Assembly (NCBI GenBank): GCA_022181065.1
Contig: BQMY01000132.1
Span: 1 to 45,914, forward strand
DNA: 45,914 nt
DNA from: Melioribacteraceae bacterium
Lineage (GTDB): Bacteria; Bacteroidota; Ignavibacteria; Ignavibacteriales; Melioribacteraceae
Direction of reading: 5' to 3'
The notes beneath the pieces are model-generated. The model saw only the letters and a list, made by a program, of their open reading frames with translations, was not told where the DNA came from and did no database searches. Made by a program: the position numbers and the translations under genes. Shown here piece by piece: positions 7,005 through 18,200 of this stretch. Within the stretch, counting starts at the first letter, position 1. Each line of letters begins with the position of its first letter.

Positions 7005-8546
7005 TTATTCTTCGTGAGTTTTGATATCATCAAGGTCATCACTTATTTCAACGCCGCGTTGGTAAAATTGACACATCTCATTATATGCTCCGGCAAGATA
7101 ATCGGGTACCTGATCCCAGGTGTAACGCCAGGTCCAGTTTCCACCAAGTTTACCGGGGAAATTCATTCTTGCTTCTGCGCCCAGGTTCAGCATATCCTGC
7201 ATGGGAATTATACAAGTATCAGCTACCGATGCATAGGCAATTCTGATCAATTCGTTAGTAAGGTTGTCACCATGATAGTTTAAGTATTTTTGAGTCCATT
7301 CAAAAATACCGGAATTATTGGCTTTTTCTTCGTCGAAAAATCCTTTTGTAGTATTGTTATCGTGAGAGCCGGTATGCACAACGCAATTCTGCACCAGACG
7401 ATGAGGAAGAAATTTTTTATCCCCGGTTTCACCAAATGCGAATTGAAGGATTTTAATTCCGGGAAAATTGAATTTATCTCTGAGATCAACTACAGATTGA
7501 GTTATCACACCAAGATCTTCCGCAATGATAGGAGGTTCGCCAAGTACTTCCTTGATTCTGTTGAACAACTTATTACCGGGAGCTTTAACCCAGCGTCCAT
7601 CAATGGCTGTTTCAGCGTCACCCGGAATTTCCCAATAGGCATCGAAACCTCTGAAATGATCGATGCGAACGATATCTACCATTTCAAAAAGTTTTTTAAA
7701 TCGATTTATCCACCAGTCAAAGCCATCTTCTTCCATTTTTTTCCATCGGTAGAGCGGGTTACCCCACAACTGACCGGTTTTACTGAAATAATCGGGCGGT
7801 ACACCGGCAACTTTCTCGAGTTTACCTTTTTTGTCAACCGTGAACTGATCCTTGTTTGCCCATAAGTCCGCGCTATCGTACGCGATAAAAATTGGAAGGT
7901 CGCCAATAATTTTAATTCCTTTTGAATGGGCGTAATCAACTACATCATTCCATTGTTTATCAAAAATATACTGTACGAACTTCTGGTAGTTTATCTCATC
8001 AGCAAGTTTTTCGTTCCATTTTTTAACCGCGCCACGTTTCCTTAAAGCGATATCTTCGCTCCAGTCAGTCCACACAACACCGTCATGATATTTTTTAGCC
8101 GCCATAAAAAGAGCGAAATCATCCAACCAGAATTTGTTCTTTTTACAATAACTTTTATACTCTTTGTCATCCAGCATACCTTTTTCCGCAAAGATTTTGT
8201 ATGCCTTTGCTAGCAGCTCTGCTTTATACCCGATGAGTGGACCAAAGTCAATGTTATGGGGATCAAATTCCGGTACATTTTCAATATCTTCATCGTTAAG
8301 AAGACCATCGCGATGAAGGAAGTCGGGACTTACCATATTTGGGTTACCCGCAAACGCTGAGAAACATTGATATGGTGAATCGCCGTATCCGGTTGGACCG
8401 AGCGGAAATACCTGCCAGCGGGTTTGTCCACTCGCTTCCATAAAATTAATAAAGTTATAAGCTTCATGACCTAAATCGCCAATACCGTATTTACCCGGAA
8501 GGGAAGTGGGGTGCAGAAGTATTCCGGCGCATCTTTCAAATTTCAT
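7005..8546 (-). CDS. malQ: 4-alpha-glucanotransferase (amylomaltase) MalQ
   Basis: A 513-aa GH77 enzyme that moves alpha-1,4-glucan segments between maltodextrins or glycogen breakdown products. Motifs in order are GILLHPTSLPGKYGIGDLG at the N-terminus, VRIDHFRGFDAYWEIP with the nucleophile Asp, PIIAEDLGVI with the acid/base Glu, and HTGSHDNNTTKGFF with the third Asp. ATG 8546 is chosen because GAGG lies 5 nt upstream and the family N-terminus starts here. An in-frame upstream start exists at 8570 but adds non-conserved residues. The 513-residue length is normal for the bacterial enzyme. A TerB-like gene follows. Confidence 0.95.
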   Translation of the reverse strand: MKFERCAGILLHPTSLPGKYGIGDLGHEAYNFINFMEASGQTRWQVFPLGPTGYGDSPYQCFSAFAGNPNMVSPDFLHRDGLLNDEDIENVPEFDPHNIDFGPLIGYKAELLAKAYKIFAEKGMLDDKEYKSYCKKNKFWLDDFALFMAAKKYHDGVVWTDWSEDIALRKRGAVKKWNEKLADEINYQKFVQYIFDKQWNDVVDYAHSKGIKIIGDLPIFIAYDSADLWANKDQFTVDKKGKLEKVAGVPPDYFSKTGQLWGNPLYRWKKMEEDGFDWWINRFKKLFEMVDIVRIDHFRGFDAYWEIPGDAETAIDGRWVKAPGNKLFNRIKEVLGEPPIIAEDLGVITQSVVDLRDKFNFPGIKILQFAFGETGDKKFLPHRLVQNCVVHTGSHDNNTTKGFFDEEKANNSGIFEWTQKYLNYHGDNLTNELIRIAYASVADTCIIPMQDMLNLGAEARMNFPGKLGGNWTWRYTWDQVPDYLAGAYNEMCQFYQRGVEISDDLDDIKTHEE

Positions 8547-8921
8547 GCAAACCTCAATAGTGATTCTCAAAATAAAAATTAATTTACGTAATTTTACATT
8601 TGATTTGGCAATAAAAATTAATTGTTTATATTTCGTGTGATTTTACTGTTAATCTATTGAATGAAATATTAATTTTTTATCAGACAATTGCTTTAAATAT
8701 AAAAAAAAATTAATTTCATTAATAGTTCTCATCTCCTTATCCTGTTGAACAACTACTTTTTGGAGACAAGTTGCGCCCAACTTGTATAGGCGGTCTTACC
8801 CTTAAATGTAATTCCAGCCTTGATTTTTGGCATACGGTTTGAAATGGCATTGTTTCATAAGTTTAATTAAAACAACAATTTATAGATTTTTTTTACACCA
8901 AATGTTTTTTATGGGGTACAT
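8547..8921. other. Divergent malQ-nrdJ intergenic region with AT-rich repeats and a hairpin
   Basis: This 375-bp gap has no credible ORF. AATAAAAATTAATT occurs twice exactly (8571-8584 and 8610-8623, 39 bp apart) and its core AAAAATTAATT a third time at 8705-8715. A perfect hairpin ACAAGTTG-CGCC-CAACTTGT lies at 8766-8785 without a T-tract. I looked for a B12-box riboswitch before the B12-dependent reductase and for an NrdR box, and saw neither. Promoters for malQ and nrdJ must lie here but could not be fixed with confidence. Confidence 0.5.
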
Positions 8922-11900
8922 ATGCAAATAAACAGATATTTTACCACTGAGGGAAAAGATCCTTTTGATTCGATGGAGTTTGTAAGTCGTGTTTCCGAGA
9001 TCAAAAATCCCGATGGATCGACAGTCTTTCGTATGGAAGACGTTCAGGTTCCCAAGGCATGGTCGCAGGTGGCAACTGATGTAATCGCTCAGAAATATTT
9101 CCGAAAAGCCGGAGTCCCAAAACTCCTGAAAAAGGTAGAAGAGGAAGGTATTCCTGAGTGGTTACAACGGTCGGTCGCAGACAATGATCGCCTTAAAGAT
9201 TTACCTGAAAAAGAAAGATTCAGTAATGAATCTGATTCCCGTCAGGTATTTTTAAGATTAGCTGGAACATGGACATACTGGGGTTGGAAAGGCGGATATT
9301 TCGATTCTGAAAACGACGCGATCGCATTTCGTGATGAAATGGCTTTTATGCTTGCTAACCAGTATGCAGCTCCTAATAGCCCGCAGTGGTTTAATACCGG
9401 TCTTCACTGGGCTTATGGTATAAACGGACCTTCTCAGGGTCACTATTATGTTGATTATAAAACAGGTGTTTTAACCAAATCCGAAGACGCTTATACCCAT
9501 CCTCAGCCTCATGCGTGTTTCATCCAGTCTGTTGATGATGATCTTGTCAATGAAGGCGGAATCATGGATTTGTGGGTTAGAGAAGCACGTCTGTTCAAGT
9601 ATGGTTCCGGAACCGGTTCAAACTTCTCAAATTTGCGTGGTTCAAATGAGCCATTAAGCGGTGGTGGAAAATCATCCGGATTGATGTCATTTCTTAAAAT
9701 TGGTGACCGTTCCGCGGGTGCTATCAAATCAGGTGGAACAACCCGAAGAGCAGCCAAGATGGTTACACTTGATATTGATCATCCCGATATTGAGGAATAT
9801 GTCAACTGGAAAGTTGTTGAGGAGCAGAAAGTTGCGGCTCTTGTTGCGGGCTCAAAACTCGCTAATGAGCACCTTAACGCGATAATCAAGGCGTGTTTTG
9901 CTGAACATCCTGAAAATGACAGGTTTAATCGCAAGACTAATCTGAAACTTAAAAAAGCAATCACAGAAGCAAGAAACGCGAGAATTCCTGATAATTTCAT
10001 CGAGAAAGTTATTCAGCTCGCTAAATTGGGTTATAAATCAATTGAATTTCCTGTTTACGATACTGACTGGAATTCAGACGCATACGCAACTGTGGCGGGG
10101 CAAAATTCTAATAACTCTATTCGGGTGACGAACGAGTTTATGAACGCTGTGCTTTATGATGAAGAGTGGAGCTTGTTCTGGCGTACTGAACTTAAAAACG
10201 CAGGTTTACAGAATCGTAAACCAAAGCCCGCAAAAAATCTTAAAGCCACTGACTTGTGGGAAGATATCGCTTTTGCGGCATGGTCCTGCGCCGATCCCGG
10301 AATACAGTACCATACAACTATTAATGAATGGCATACCTGTTCCAATGATGGTGAAATACGCGCATCAAATCCGTGCAGCGAATATATGTTCCTTGATGAT
10401 ACCGCTTGTAATCTGGCATCACTCAATGTGGTCAAATTTTACAGCAGCGAAACCCATAAATTCAACATTGAAGCTTACAGACACGCCTCAAGATTGTGGA
10501 CAATTGTTCTTGAGATTAGCGTAATGATGGCGCAATATCCTAGTAAAGAGATTGCCCAGTTAAGTTATGACTACAGAACCACAGGGCTGGGATTCGCGAA
10601 CCTCGGTTCTCTACTTATGCGTCAGGGAATTCCTTATGATAGTAAAGACGCTACTTCTATCGGCGGCGCGTTAACTGCTATTATGCATATGACCGCATAT
10701 GCTACATCTGCTGAGATGGCAAAAGAACTTGGTACATTTCCTCGTTTCGAATCGAATAAGGAAACAATGCTCCGTGTGATTAGAAATCATAGAAGAGCAG
10801 CTTACAATGTACCACGTGAAGAGTATGAAGGACTTACTGTATTCCCGATGGGCATTAACCCTAAACATTGTCCTAGCGATTTGTTGAAAGCTGCAAGAGA
10901 GGATGCTGACAGAGCATTTGAGCTTGGTAACGAAAACGGATTCCGTAATGCACAGGTTACTGTTATTGCTCCTACAGGAACAATCGGACTTGTAATGGAT
11001 TGCGATACAACAGGTATTGAACCTGATTTCGCATTAGTCAAATTTAAAAAACTGGCAGGCGGCGGATATTTCAAAATTATTAATCAGTCCATACCTCCTG
11101 CATTGGTAAAATTGGGTTACAACGAATCACAGATTAATGAAATAGTGAAATACGCCAAAGGTGCCGGTACACTTGATGGTTGTCCTTATATAAATAAAGA
11201 ATCATTGAAAGCAAAAGGCTTCACAAGCGATGCCATAAATAAAATTGAAGGAATGCTACCGACAGTCTTCGATCTGAATTTCGCGTTCAATAAATTTACA
11301 CTTGGCGAGGATTTCCTGCGGAATAAATTATCTATTCCTGAAGAGGAAGTTGAGTCATACTCATTTGATTTACTTAAATATCTCGGATTCTCGAAAGAGG
11401 AAATCGCAACCGCAAACAATTATGTCTGCGGTACAATGACAATTGAAGGTGCTCCATTCCTCAAACATGATCACTATCCGGTTTTCGATTGCGCGAACAA
11501 GTGCGGTAAAATTGGTAAACGTTATATCCGTCCGGAAGCACATATCTTCATGATGGCGGCATCACAGCCATTCATTTCCGGTGCGATTTCAAAAACTATC
11601 AATCTTCCGAATGGTGCCTCTGTGGAAGATATCAAAAGCGTTTACACTTCATCATGGAAGCTTGGTCTGAAAGCGAATGCTATTTATCGTGACGGTTCCA
11701 AACTGTCTCAGCCGTTAAATTCAGTTTCTGTTGAAGAATATGAAGAAATTATGGAAGATGCTGAGAACAATGATATCGTTAAAATTGCGGAGAAGATCAT
11801 TCACCGCTATATCGCGAAAAGAAGGAGACTTCCGGACAGACGCGAAGGTTATACTCAAAAGGCCAAAATCAATGGTCAGACTGTTTACATCAGAACCGGT

Positions 11901-12512
11901 GAATATGATAATGGACAGATAGGTGAAATTTTCATCGATATGCACAAGGAAGGCGCTGCTTTCCGTAGTTTGCTAAACAGCTTTGCCATCGCTATTTCAC
12001 TTGGGTTACAACATGGTGTTCCGCTGGAAGAGTATGTTGAAGCGTTTGTATTTACTCGCTTTGAACCAAGTGGTGTTGTGATTGGAAATAATCGCATCAA
12101 GATGGCAACATCGGTTATTGACTATATTTTCAGAGAATTGGCAGTATCCTATCTCGGCAGGAATGATTTGGCGCACGTTGATGATGATGATATTGTAGTC
12201 TCGGGAAAAATAGGTGGTGAAGATTACGAAAGTGAAGAGATAGTTTCTGAAAGAATGATAGAGCTTGACAAAACAGAACTTCCCAAGACCCCTGTTATAT
12301 CAGGAAACGGAAGTAATGGGCATACGAAGCAAACTGCCGCTCCGGTTACCGCCGAACGCGCGAAAGTAATTGCCCATCACAGAAAAGTTCAAGATGCTGT
12401 AAACCGTGGTTATACAGGTGATATATGTCCTGAGTGTCAGAGTATGACAATGGTCAGGAATGGAACCTGCCTGAAATGTACCACATGCGGAGCGACCACG
12501 GGTTGCAGTTAA
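8922..12512 (+). CDS. nrdJ: Adenosylcobalamin-dependent (class II) ribonucleotide reductase NrdJ
   Basis: A 1196-aa enzyme that reduces ribonucleotides to deoxyribonucleotides with a radical from coenzyme B12, independent of oxygen. The active-site set is visible: PHACFIQS near 197 (redox Cys), SNPCSEYMF near 482 (Asn, radical Cys, Glu), TACNLASLN near 495 (second redox Cys) and APTGTIG near 685. The C-terminus [22 protein letters not shown] is the cysteine-rich tail thought to re-reduce the active site or bind zinc. Length fits the large NrdJ subfamily. There is no N-terminal ATP cone. GGGG lies 5 nt before ATG. No NrdAB-type small subunit gene adjoins it. A terminator follows at 12531. Confidence 0.95.
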   Translation: MQINRYFTTEGKDPFDSMEFVSRVSEIKNPDGSTVFRMEDVQVPKAWSQVATDVIAQKYFRKAGVPKLLKKVEEEGIPEWLQRSVADNDRLKDLPEKERFSNESDSRQVFLRLAGTWTYWGWKGGYFDSENDAIAFRDEMAFMLANQYAAPNSPQWFNTGLHWAYGINGPSQGHYYVDYKTGVLTKSEDAYTHPQPHACFIQSVDDDLVNEGGIMDLWVREARLFKYGSGTGSNFSNLRGSNEPLSGGGKSSGLMSFLKIGDRSAGAIKSGGTTRRAAKMVTLDIDHPDIEEYVNWKVVEEQKVAALVAGSKLANEHLNAIIKACFAEHPENDRFNRKTNLKLKKAITEARNARIPDNFIEKVIQLAKLGYKSIEFPVYDTDWNSDAYATVAGQNSNNSIRVTNEFMNAVLYDEEWSLFWRTELKNAGLQNRKPKPAKNLKATDLWEDIAFAAWSCADPGIQYHTTINEWHTCSNDGEIRASNPCSEYMFLDDTACNLASLNVVKFYSSETHKFNIEAYRHASRLWTIVLEISVMMAQYPSKEIAQLSYDYRTTGLGFANLGSLLMRQGIPYDSKDATSIGGALTAIMHMTAYATSAEMAKELGTFPRFESNKETMLRVIRNHRRAAYNVPREEYEGLTVFPMGINPKHCPSDLLKAAREDADRAFELGNENGFRNAQVTVIAPTGTIGLVMDCDTTGIEPDFALVKFKKLAGGGYFKIINQSIPPALVKLGYNESQINEIVKYAKGAGTLDGCPYINKESLKAKGFTSDAINKIEGMLPTVFDLNFAFNKFTLGEDFLRNKLSIPEEEVESYSFDLLKYLGFSKEEIATANNYVCGTMTIEGAPFLKHDHYPVFDCANKCGKIGKRYIRPEAHIFMMAASQPFISGAISKTINLPNGASVEDIKSVYTSSWKLGLKANAIYRDGSKLSQPLNSVSVEEYEEIMEDAENNDIVKIAEKIIHRYIAKRRRLPDRREGYTQKAKINGQTVYIRTGEYDNGQIGEIFIDMHKEGAAFRSLLNSFAIAISLGLQHGVPLEEYVEAFVFTRFEPSGVVIGNNRIKMATSVIDYIFRELAVSYLGRNDLAHVDDDDIVVSGKIGGEDYESEEIVSERMIELDKTELPKTPVISGNGSNGHTKQTAAPVTAERAKVIAHHRKVQDAVNRGYTGDICPECQSMTMVRNGTCLKCTTCGATTGCS

Positions 12513-12530
12513 GATAAACGGATTAAGCGC

Positions 12531-12556
12531 AAAAGGGGGCTGTATGCCCCTTTTTT
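12531..12556 (+). terminator. Rho-independent terminator after nrdJ
   Basis: AAAAGGGG at 12531-12538 pairs with CCCCTTTT at 12547-12554 and runs into a T-tract (12551-12556). It lies 18 nt after the nrdJ stop and separates nrdJ from the next operon. Confidence 0.85.
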
Positions 12557-12601
12557 CGTTGACTTTATTCATGGAAACCCATACATTCCCAACCTTGAAA
12601 A

Positions 12602-13288
12602 ATGATCGAGAAGAATATAAATATCGTTGAAGAGCGCATCAAATCCAGGTGTGCCGCAGCAGGAAGAAATCCCTCTGATATCACTCTTGTTGCAGTTTCA
12701 AAAACACATCCGGCAGAGATGGTTAGAGAAGCTTTTTCAGCCGGACTGATACATTTCGGCGAAAATAAAGCACAGGAAATGGACGCTAAATCGTTGGAGA
12801 TCAAAGAATCTGTTTTATGGCATTTTATTGGTCATCTTCAAACCAACAAAGTCAAGAACGTTATTAAATCGGCTGAATATATTCACTCCGTGGAATCGGT
12901 AAAACTTGCTGCCGAAATTGAAAAACGTGCAGCCAAACTCGATAAGGTACAGAAAGTACTTCTTGAAATAAAAACTTCCTCCGAGGAAAGTAAATTTGGT
13001 TTGGAAACAGAAGATCAGATAAAAGAAGTGGCGGATTTTTGCATGGAATCGGGAAACATTCAGCTCTCCGGTTTTATGACAATGGCACCTTTCACAGATG
13101 ATGAATCTGTTATCAGGAAATCTTTTTCCAACTTGCGGGAATTAAAAGAAAAATTCAACGCGAGAGGATATGGTCTTGATGAACTTTCCATGGGAATGAC
13201 ATCTGATTATGAAATAGCGATTGAAGAAGGCTCCACAATGCTGCGGGTTGGAACAGCTATTTTTGGAAGCAGGAGTTATACTATATGA
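12602..13288 (+). CDS. YggS/PROSC-family pyridoxal phosphate homeostasis protein
   Basis: A 228-aa single-domain TIM-barrel protein that binds PLP and maintains B6 and amino-acid balance; no enzymatic reaction is established for the family. LVAVSKTHPAEMVREA contains the PLP-binding lysine near 36. HFGENKAQEM, WHFIGHLQTNKVKNV, ESKFGL, GFMTMAPF and LSMGMTSDYEIAIEEGSTMLRVGTAIFG are all family signatures, shown here in order. It is the first gene of a packed run. In many bacteria yggS lies upstream of division genes, and here its last codons overlap a divIVA-like gene by 4 nt (ATGA). Confidence 0.93.
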   Translation: MIEKNINIVEERIKSRCAAAGRNPSDITLVAVSKTHPAEMVREAFSAGLIHFGENKAQEMDAKSLEIKESVLWHFIGHLQTNKVKNVIKSAEYIHSVESVKLAAEIEKRAAKLDKVQKVLLEIKTSSEESKFGLETEDQIKEVADFCMESGNIQLSGFMTMAPFTDDESVIRKSFSNLRELKEKFNARGYGLDELSMGMTSDYEIAIEEGSTMLRVGTAIFGSRSYTI

Positions 13289-13830
13289 AATTTACTCCTC
13301 TTAATATTCAGCAGCAGGAATTTACAAAAGCTCTCAAAGGGTACAAAGCAGAAGAAGTTCGTACTTTTTTAGATTCCGTCGCTAATTCATATGAAGACCT
13401 GCTGAGTGAAAATAGTGCGCTAAAGCAGGAAATAGAAGAGTTAAAAAGAAAAAATTCAGAATTCAAAAAAATTGAAAAATCTTTACAGGATACCTTGTTA
13501 AACGCTCATGAATCATCCTCAAAAGCGGTTGAAGAAGCGAAAAAGAAAACGGGTACTCTGGTAAAGGAAGCGGAAGAAAGAGCCGCTAAAATTCTGGATA
13601 ACGCCAAAAGAGAAGCTGAATCAATTAAAAATTCTGTTTCAAAATTGAGAGATGAAAAACATCTTTTGATTTCCAGATTGAAGGGAATAATTGAATCACA
13701 GGCGGGAATATTAAATATTGGTCTCTCCGATAATGAAGATAGAAAAGAGCCCTCTGAAAACAGAAACAAAGGGAACAAGGGTGGAGAAGATCAGATTGAT
13801 GTAGATGAAATTGTGGAGAAATTGTTATGA
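13285..13830 (+). CDS. DivIVA-domain coiled-coil protein
   Basis: A 181-aa protein. The N-terminal MKFTPLNIQQQEFTKALKGY and KAEEVRTFLDSVANSYEDL are the DivIVA/Wag31 membrane-curvature-sensing domain. A coiled coil follows from about residue 45 to 150, rich in EA-AEKI heptads (VKEAEERAAKILDNAKREAES). A charged, probably disordered tail ends in DQIDVDEIVEKLL. Family members recruit division or polarity factors to curved membranes. It overlaps yggS and the PNP gene by 4 nt each, so expression is coupled. Its true partner in this lineage is unknown; the membrane coiled-coil protein two genes on is a candidate. Confidence 0.88.
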   Translation: MKFTPLNIQQQEFTKALKGYKAEEVRTFLDSVANSYEDLLSENSALKQEIEELKRKNSEFKKIEKSLQDTLLNAHESSSKAVEEAKKKTGTLVKEAEERAAKILDNAKREAESIKNSVSKLRDEKHLLISRLKGIIESQAGILNIGLSDNEDRKEPSENRNKGNKGGEDQIDVDEIVEKLL

Positions 13831-14648
13831 GCGGATTAATCGAAAAAATTAATGACTCGCTAAAAGTTATCAGAGAAAAATCGGAAGAGACTTACGAAGT
13901 AGGAGTAATACTAGGTACAGGTCTGGGCGGTTTAGTAAATGATATAGAGATAGAACATGAAATACCATACGAAAATATTCCTCATTTTCCGTTATCGACT
14001 GTTGAGTCGCATAAGGGTAAACTAATACTTGGAAAGCTCGGTGGAAAAAATGTTGTAGCAATGCAGGGACGCTTTCATTATTACGAAGGTTACACTATGC
14101 AGCAGATTACATTTCCGGTTAGAGTATTTCATTTTCTTGGTGTTAAAACACTTCTGATATCGAACGCTTGCGGCGGAATGAATCCGCTTTACCGCAGGGG
14201 TGATATAATGATCATGACCGACCATATCAATATGCTTGGTGATAATCCGCTGACAGGTAAAAATGAAGATGAGTTAGGTCCACGTTTTCCCGATATGAGT
14301 GAACCTTATGCCAACGAACTAATAGAAATGGCACAGGAAGCAGCTCTGGAACACAAGATTAAAGTTCATCAGGGGGTTTATGTTGCGGTTCCGGGTCCGA
14401 ATCTTGAAACAAAAGCAGAGTACAGGTTTTTAAGGACGATCGGCGCGGATGTTGTCGGAATGTCAACCATCCCTGAAAATATAGTTGCCAATCATATGGG
14501 TTTGAAAGTTTTAGGTATGAGCATCATCACTGATGAATGTTTTCCTGAAGCGCTAAAACCGGTTAATGTTCAGGAAATTATTGAAGCGGCAATGGGTGCT
14601 GAGCCCAAAATGACTAAAATAATGAAATCGGTAGTAGAAAAACTTTGA
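13827..14648 (+). CDS. punA: Purine nucleoside phosphorylase (trimeric type)
   Basis: A 273-aa enzyme that splits purine nucleosides with phosphate, giving the base and (deoxy)ribose 1-phosphate for salvage. Signatures are VILGTGLGGLV (phosphate loop), HKGKLILGKLGG, MQGRFHYYEGY, LISNACGGMNP, GPNLETKAEYR, and DVVGMSTIPENIVANHMGL with IITDECF near the end, where the base-binding residues lie. Length fits the low-molecular-mass trimeric class. It overlaps divIVA by 4 nt and the next gene by 4 nt. The gene symbol follows the Bacillus/Mycobacterium family naming. Confidence 0.94.
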   Translation: MSGLIEKINDSLKVIREKSEETYEVGVILGTGLGGLVNDIEIEHEIPYENIPHFPLSTVESHKGKLILGKLGGKNVVAMQGRFHYYEGYTMQQITFPVRVFHFLGVKTLLISNACGGMNPLYRRGDIMIMTDHINMLGDNPLTGKNEDELGPRFPDMSEPYANELIEMAQEAALEHKIKVHQGVYVAVPGPNLETKAEYRFLRTIGADVVGMSTIPENIVANHMGLKVLGMSIITDECFPEALKPVNVQEIIEAAMGAEPKMTKIMKSVVEKL

Positions 14649-15256
14649 TAAAAAAGTATATATATTATACTACACCGATTCTGATGGCGGTGTTGATGTT
14701 TTTTTCAAATTTCCTTAATGCAGAGATGTTTAAGGGAGGTTTTCAAAGTTTTTCCGTTTGGTTTGTTCTTTCAGTTTTTGCTTTTGCCTGTGGATGGCTC
14801 ATTAATAAAACCCTCGGGTGGACACACGGAGGAAGGGTCCTCTTTGCGGTAATAGTAGGAGCGTCATTTTTCAGTGTTCTTGTTGTTTCCTTTTTTAATG
14901 AGTATTTCGGGGTGGGGAACCTTCTTTCCGAAGAACTGATTCTGTTTACTTTACGACAGGTTACTTTGGGTTGTATGGGATTTTTCGGAATGGCTATTTC
15001 TGAAGTATTCCTTCAGCAAAAAAAGTTGACTGATCTGAAACAGGAAGCTGACAGGTGCAGAAATAATGAATCGCTTATAAAAAAAGAAGCTGAACTGATT
15101 TTGCGTGAAGCGGCGAATAAAGCTGAAAAAATGGTTTTTGAAGCACAAAAAAAAGCGGCGGAGTATGGTACCGCTAAAAATCAGCTCGAAAAACAAATAA
15201 GAGAATTTATTATCGCCGAACGTGAGTTGATAAAAAAATACGAACAAGATAGATAA
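14645..15256 (+). CDS. Four-helix membrane protein with cytoplasmic coiled coil, unrecognised
   Basis: A 203-aa protein I cannot place in a family. It has four hydrophobic segments (about 8-26, 37-55, 65-84, 97-117). A basic/acidic coiled coil from about 125 to 203 follows (ILREAANKAEKMVFEAQKKAAEY). The heptad style closely resembles the coiled coil of the DivIVA-domain protein two genes upstream. The proposed start is TTG 14645, overlapping the PNP stop by 4 nt, as at the other junctions here. Position suggests a role at the division site or envelope, but this is only inference. It ends 31 nt before ileS. Confidence 0.75.
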   Translation: MIKKYIYYTTPILMAVLMFFSNFLNAEMFKGGFQSFSVWFVLSVFAFACGWLINKTLGWTHGGRVLFAVIVGASFFSVLVVSFFNEYFGVGNLLSEELILFTLRQVTLGCMGFFGMAISEVFLQQKKLTDLKQEADRCRNNESLIKKEAELILREAANKAEKMVFEAQKKAAEYGTAKNQLEKQIREFIIAERELIKKYEQDR

Positions 15257-15287
15257 AGTTTAATTAAACCAATTACAGTTAAAAATT

Positions 15288-18200
15288 ATGTTCAAACAGT
15301 ACAAAGATAAGGTAAGCTATCCCGAAATTGAAGAACGGGTAATGAATTTCTGGAAAGAAAATGAAATATTTGAAAAAAGTATTTCTGAACGAGACGAAAA
15401 TAAACCTTTTACCTTTTACGAAGGACCTCCTACCGCAAATGGTAAGCCCGGCATTCACCATGTAATGGCAAGAACTTTGAAGGATTTGGTTTGCCGTTAT
15501 AAAACGATGAAAGGTTACAGAGTTAACCGTAAAGCAGGTTGGGATACTCACGGTTTACCGGTTGAGATCGAAGTTGAAAAAGCGCTCGGTATCAAAAGTA
15601 AAAGTGAAATACCCGAGTTTGGTGTTCAGAAGTATAACGAGGCTTGCCGGAATTCTGTATTTACATACAAGGATTTGTGGGAACAGATGACCACCCGTAT
15701 GGGCTACTGGATCAATCTTGATGAAGCTTATATCACTTGTACGAATGAATACATTGAATCAGTCTGGTGGGCGTTGAAGACTCTTTTTGATAAAGGACTT
15801 ATCTTCAAGGATTACAAAATTGTTCCTCAGTGCCCGAGATCTGAAACAGTATTATCCTCTCATGAGTTGGCTCTTGGCTACAAAGAAACTAAAGACCCTT
15901 CAGTTTATGTGGTAATGAAACTGAAAGATAGTGAGCTCACCAAAGAAGGAACAACATTCTTCCTTGTTTGGACGACAACTCCCTGGACACTTATCTCAAA
16001 CGTAGCGCTTGCGGTGGGACCCGAGATCGATTATGTTAAAATCAAAATTGAAGATGAATACCTGATCCTCGCGAAGGAAAGACTTGGTGTGATAAGTCAG
16101 GAATATGAAATTGTTTCGGAGCATAAAGGTAGCGACCTGTTGGGTCAGGAGTATGAGCAGCTTTTTGATTATATGAAGGTTGACAAAAAGGCGTTTTACG
16201 CAATTGAGGCTGATTTCGTGAGTACAGAAGATGGTTCCGGTATTGTTCACATCGCCCCTGCTTTTGGTGCTGATGACTATGAAATTTCCAAGAAAAACGA
16301 TCTTCCTTTTCTTCAGCCGGTAACCCGTGGCGGGTTGTTTACCGAAGAGGTCACAGATTTTGCCGGACAGTTTGTCAAAGACGCTGATAAAGATATTATC
16401 ATCAAACTTAAAGAGATGAAACGACTCTACAAGAAGGAGACTATCGTTCACTCCTATCCGTTCAGCTGGAGATTTGATAACGTTCCCGTTATTTATTACG
16501 CGCGAGAAAGCTGGTTTATCAAAACTACATCAATCGCTGACAAGATGGTTGAATTGAACAAAACTATCAACTGGTACCCGCCTGAAGTTGGAAGCGGCAG
16601 ATTTGGCAACTGGCTTGAAGATAACAAGGACTGGGCGCTTTCACGCGACAGATTCTGGGCGACGCCTTTGCCAATCTGGGTTAGTGAAGATGGCAGCGAT
16701 ATGTTTGCTGTTGGTAGTATAGAACAGCTTAAAGAAGGTTTCATTGAGCAAAATGGCGTAAGAAAACCTGTTGCAGAAATGGATGATATTGATCTTCACA
16801 AACCTTTTGTTGATGATGTGAAATTTGAAAAAGATGGAAAGATATATCAGCGCACTCCCGAACTAATTGACGTATGGTTCGATTCGGGAGCAATGCCGTT
16901 CGCGCAGTATCATTATCCTTTTGAAAATAAAGAGTTTTTCGAGCAGAATTATCCTGCGGATTTTATCTGTGAAGGTATCGATCAGACACGCGGCTGGTTT
17001 TATACTATGCATGCTATAGGTACTATGCTGTTTGATAGTGTTACGTACAAAAATCTTATCGTAAATGAACTTATCCTCGATAAAAACGGCATGAAAATGT
17101 CGAAATCCAAGGGTAATGCCGTAGATCCATTCAAACTTTTTGATGTTTATGGCGCGGATGCTACAAGATGGTATTTGATGACTACAAGTCCGCCGTGGAA
17201 ACCGACACTATTTGATGAAGATGGCATCGCGGAAGTACAGCGCAAGTTTTTCGGTACGTTGTTAAATACATATAATTTCTTCGCGTTGTACGCAAATCTT
17301 GACAAGTATGATGGTTCCATGGAAAAAGTCGCTTATGAAAAAAGACCTGAAATAGACAGGTGGATTATTTCCAAACTGGGTTCTTTGATAAAAGAAGTTG
17401 AAACTCAGATGGAAAACTATGATCCTACAAAAGCTGCTAGAGCAGTTGCGACTTTTACAATAGATCAGCTTTCCAACTGGTATGTCAGGCGAAGCAGAAG
17501 AAGATTCTGGAAGTCGGAAATGAACGATATAAAACTTTCAGCATATCAGACTTTAGAAGAATGTCTTGTAACAATCGCTAAATTATCGGCACCATTCGCG
17601 CCGTTTTTCAGTGAAGAACTTTATCAGAACCTTAATCAGGTTACAGGTGGTGACAAATCGGAATCGGTTCATCTTGTAGAATTTCCTTCACCATCATATA
17701 GTGAAAAATCTCTTGAAGACAAGATGGATATCGCGCAAAGAGTAGTATATCTTACACGCGCGATGCGCGCTAAAGCGAATTTGAAAGTCAGACAGCCGCT
17801 CGGCAGAATAATGATAGCGGTTGAAGCTTCAAAAAGAAGTGCTGTTAAAGAAATGGCAGAAGTAATACTTGATGAAGTAAACATTAAAAATCTGGAAGTT
17901 TTGGATGATGACTCGGGCATCGTCAATAAAACAGCTAAAGCTAACTTCAAGTCACTCGGTCCGAAATATGGCAAGTTGATGAAAAAGCTCGCGGCTGAGA
18001 TCGTGAAATTCGATAAAGATCAGATAACTTCCCTCGAGAAAGATGGAAAATTATCAATTACCCTTGACGAAACTGAAATTGAATTAACCACGGATGACGT
18101 TGAAATAATCAGCACTGAAATTGAAGGCTGGGTTGTGGAAACAGAAGAGGGGGTAACAGTTGCCATTGATTCTGAACTTACAGAAGAGTTAATTGCTGAA

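Noticed and set aside
7290-7865. 191-codon plus-strand open frame inside malQ
   Set aside because: Lies fully antisense to a well-supported gene, has no ribosome site or family-like motifs, and reads as a codon-bias shadow.
8547-8921. Cobalamin riboswitch or NrdR box before nrdJ
   Set aside because: No B12-box-like sequence and no NrdR-type palindrome pair was seen.
15420-15480. Missing HIGH motif in IleS as a sign of inactivity
   Set aside because: PGIHH is a form I associate with IleS of this lineage, and KMSKS is intact, so the enzyme is probably normal.
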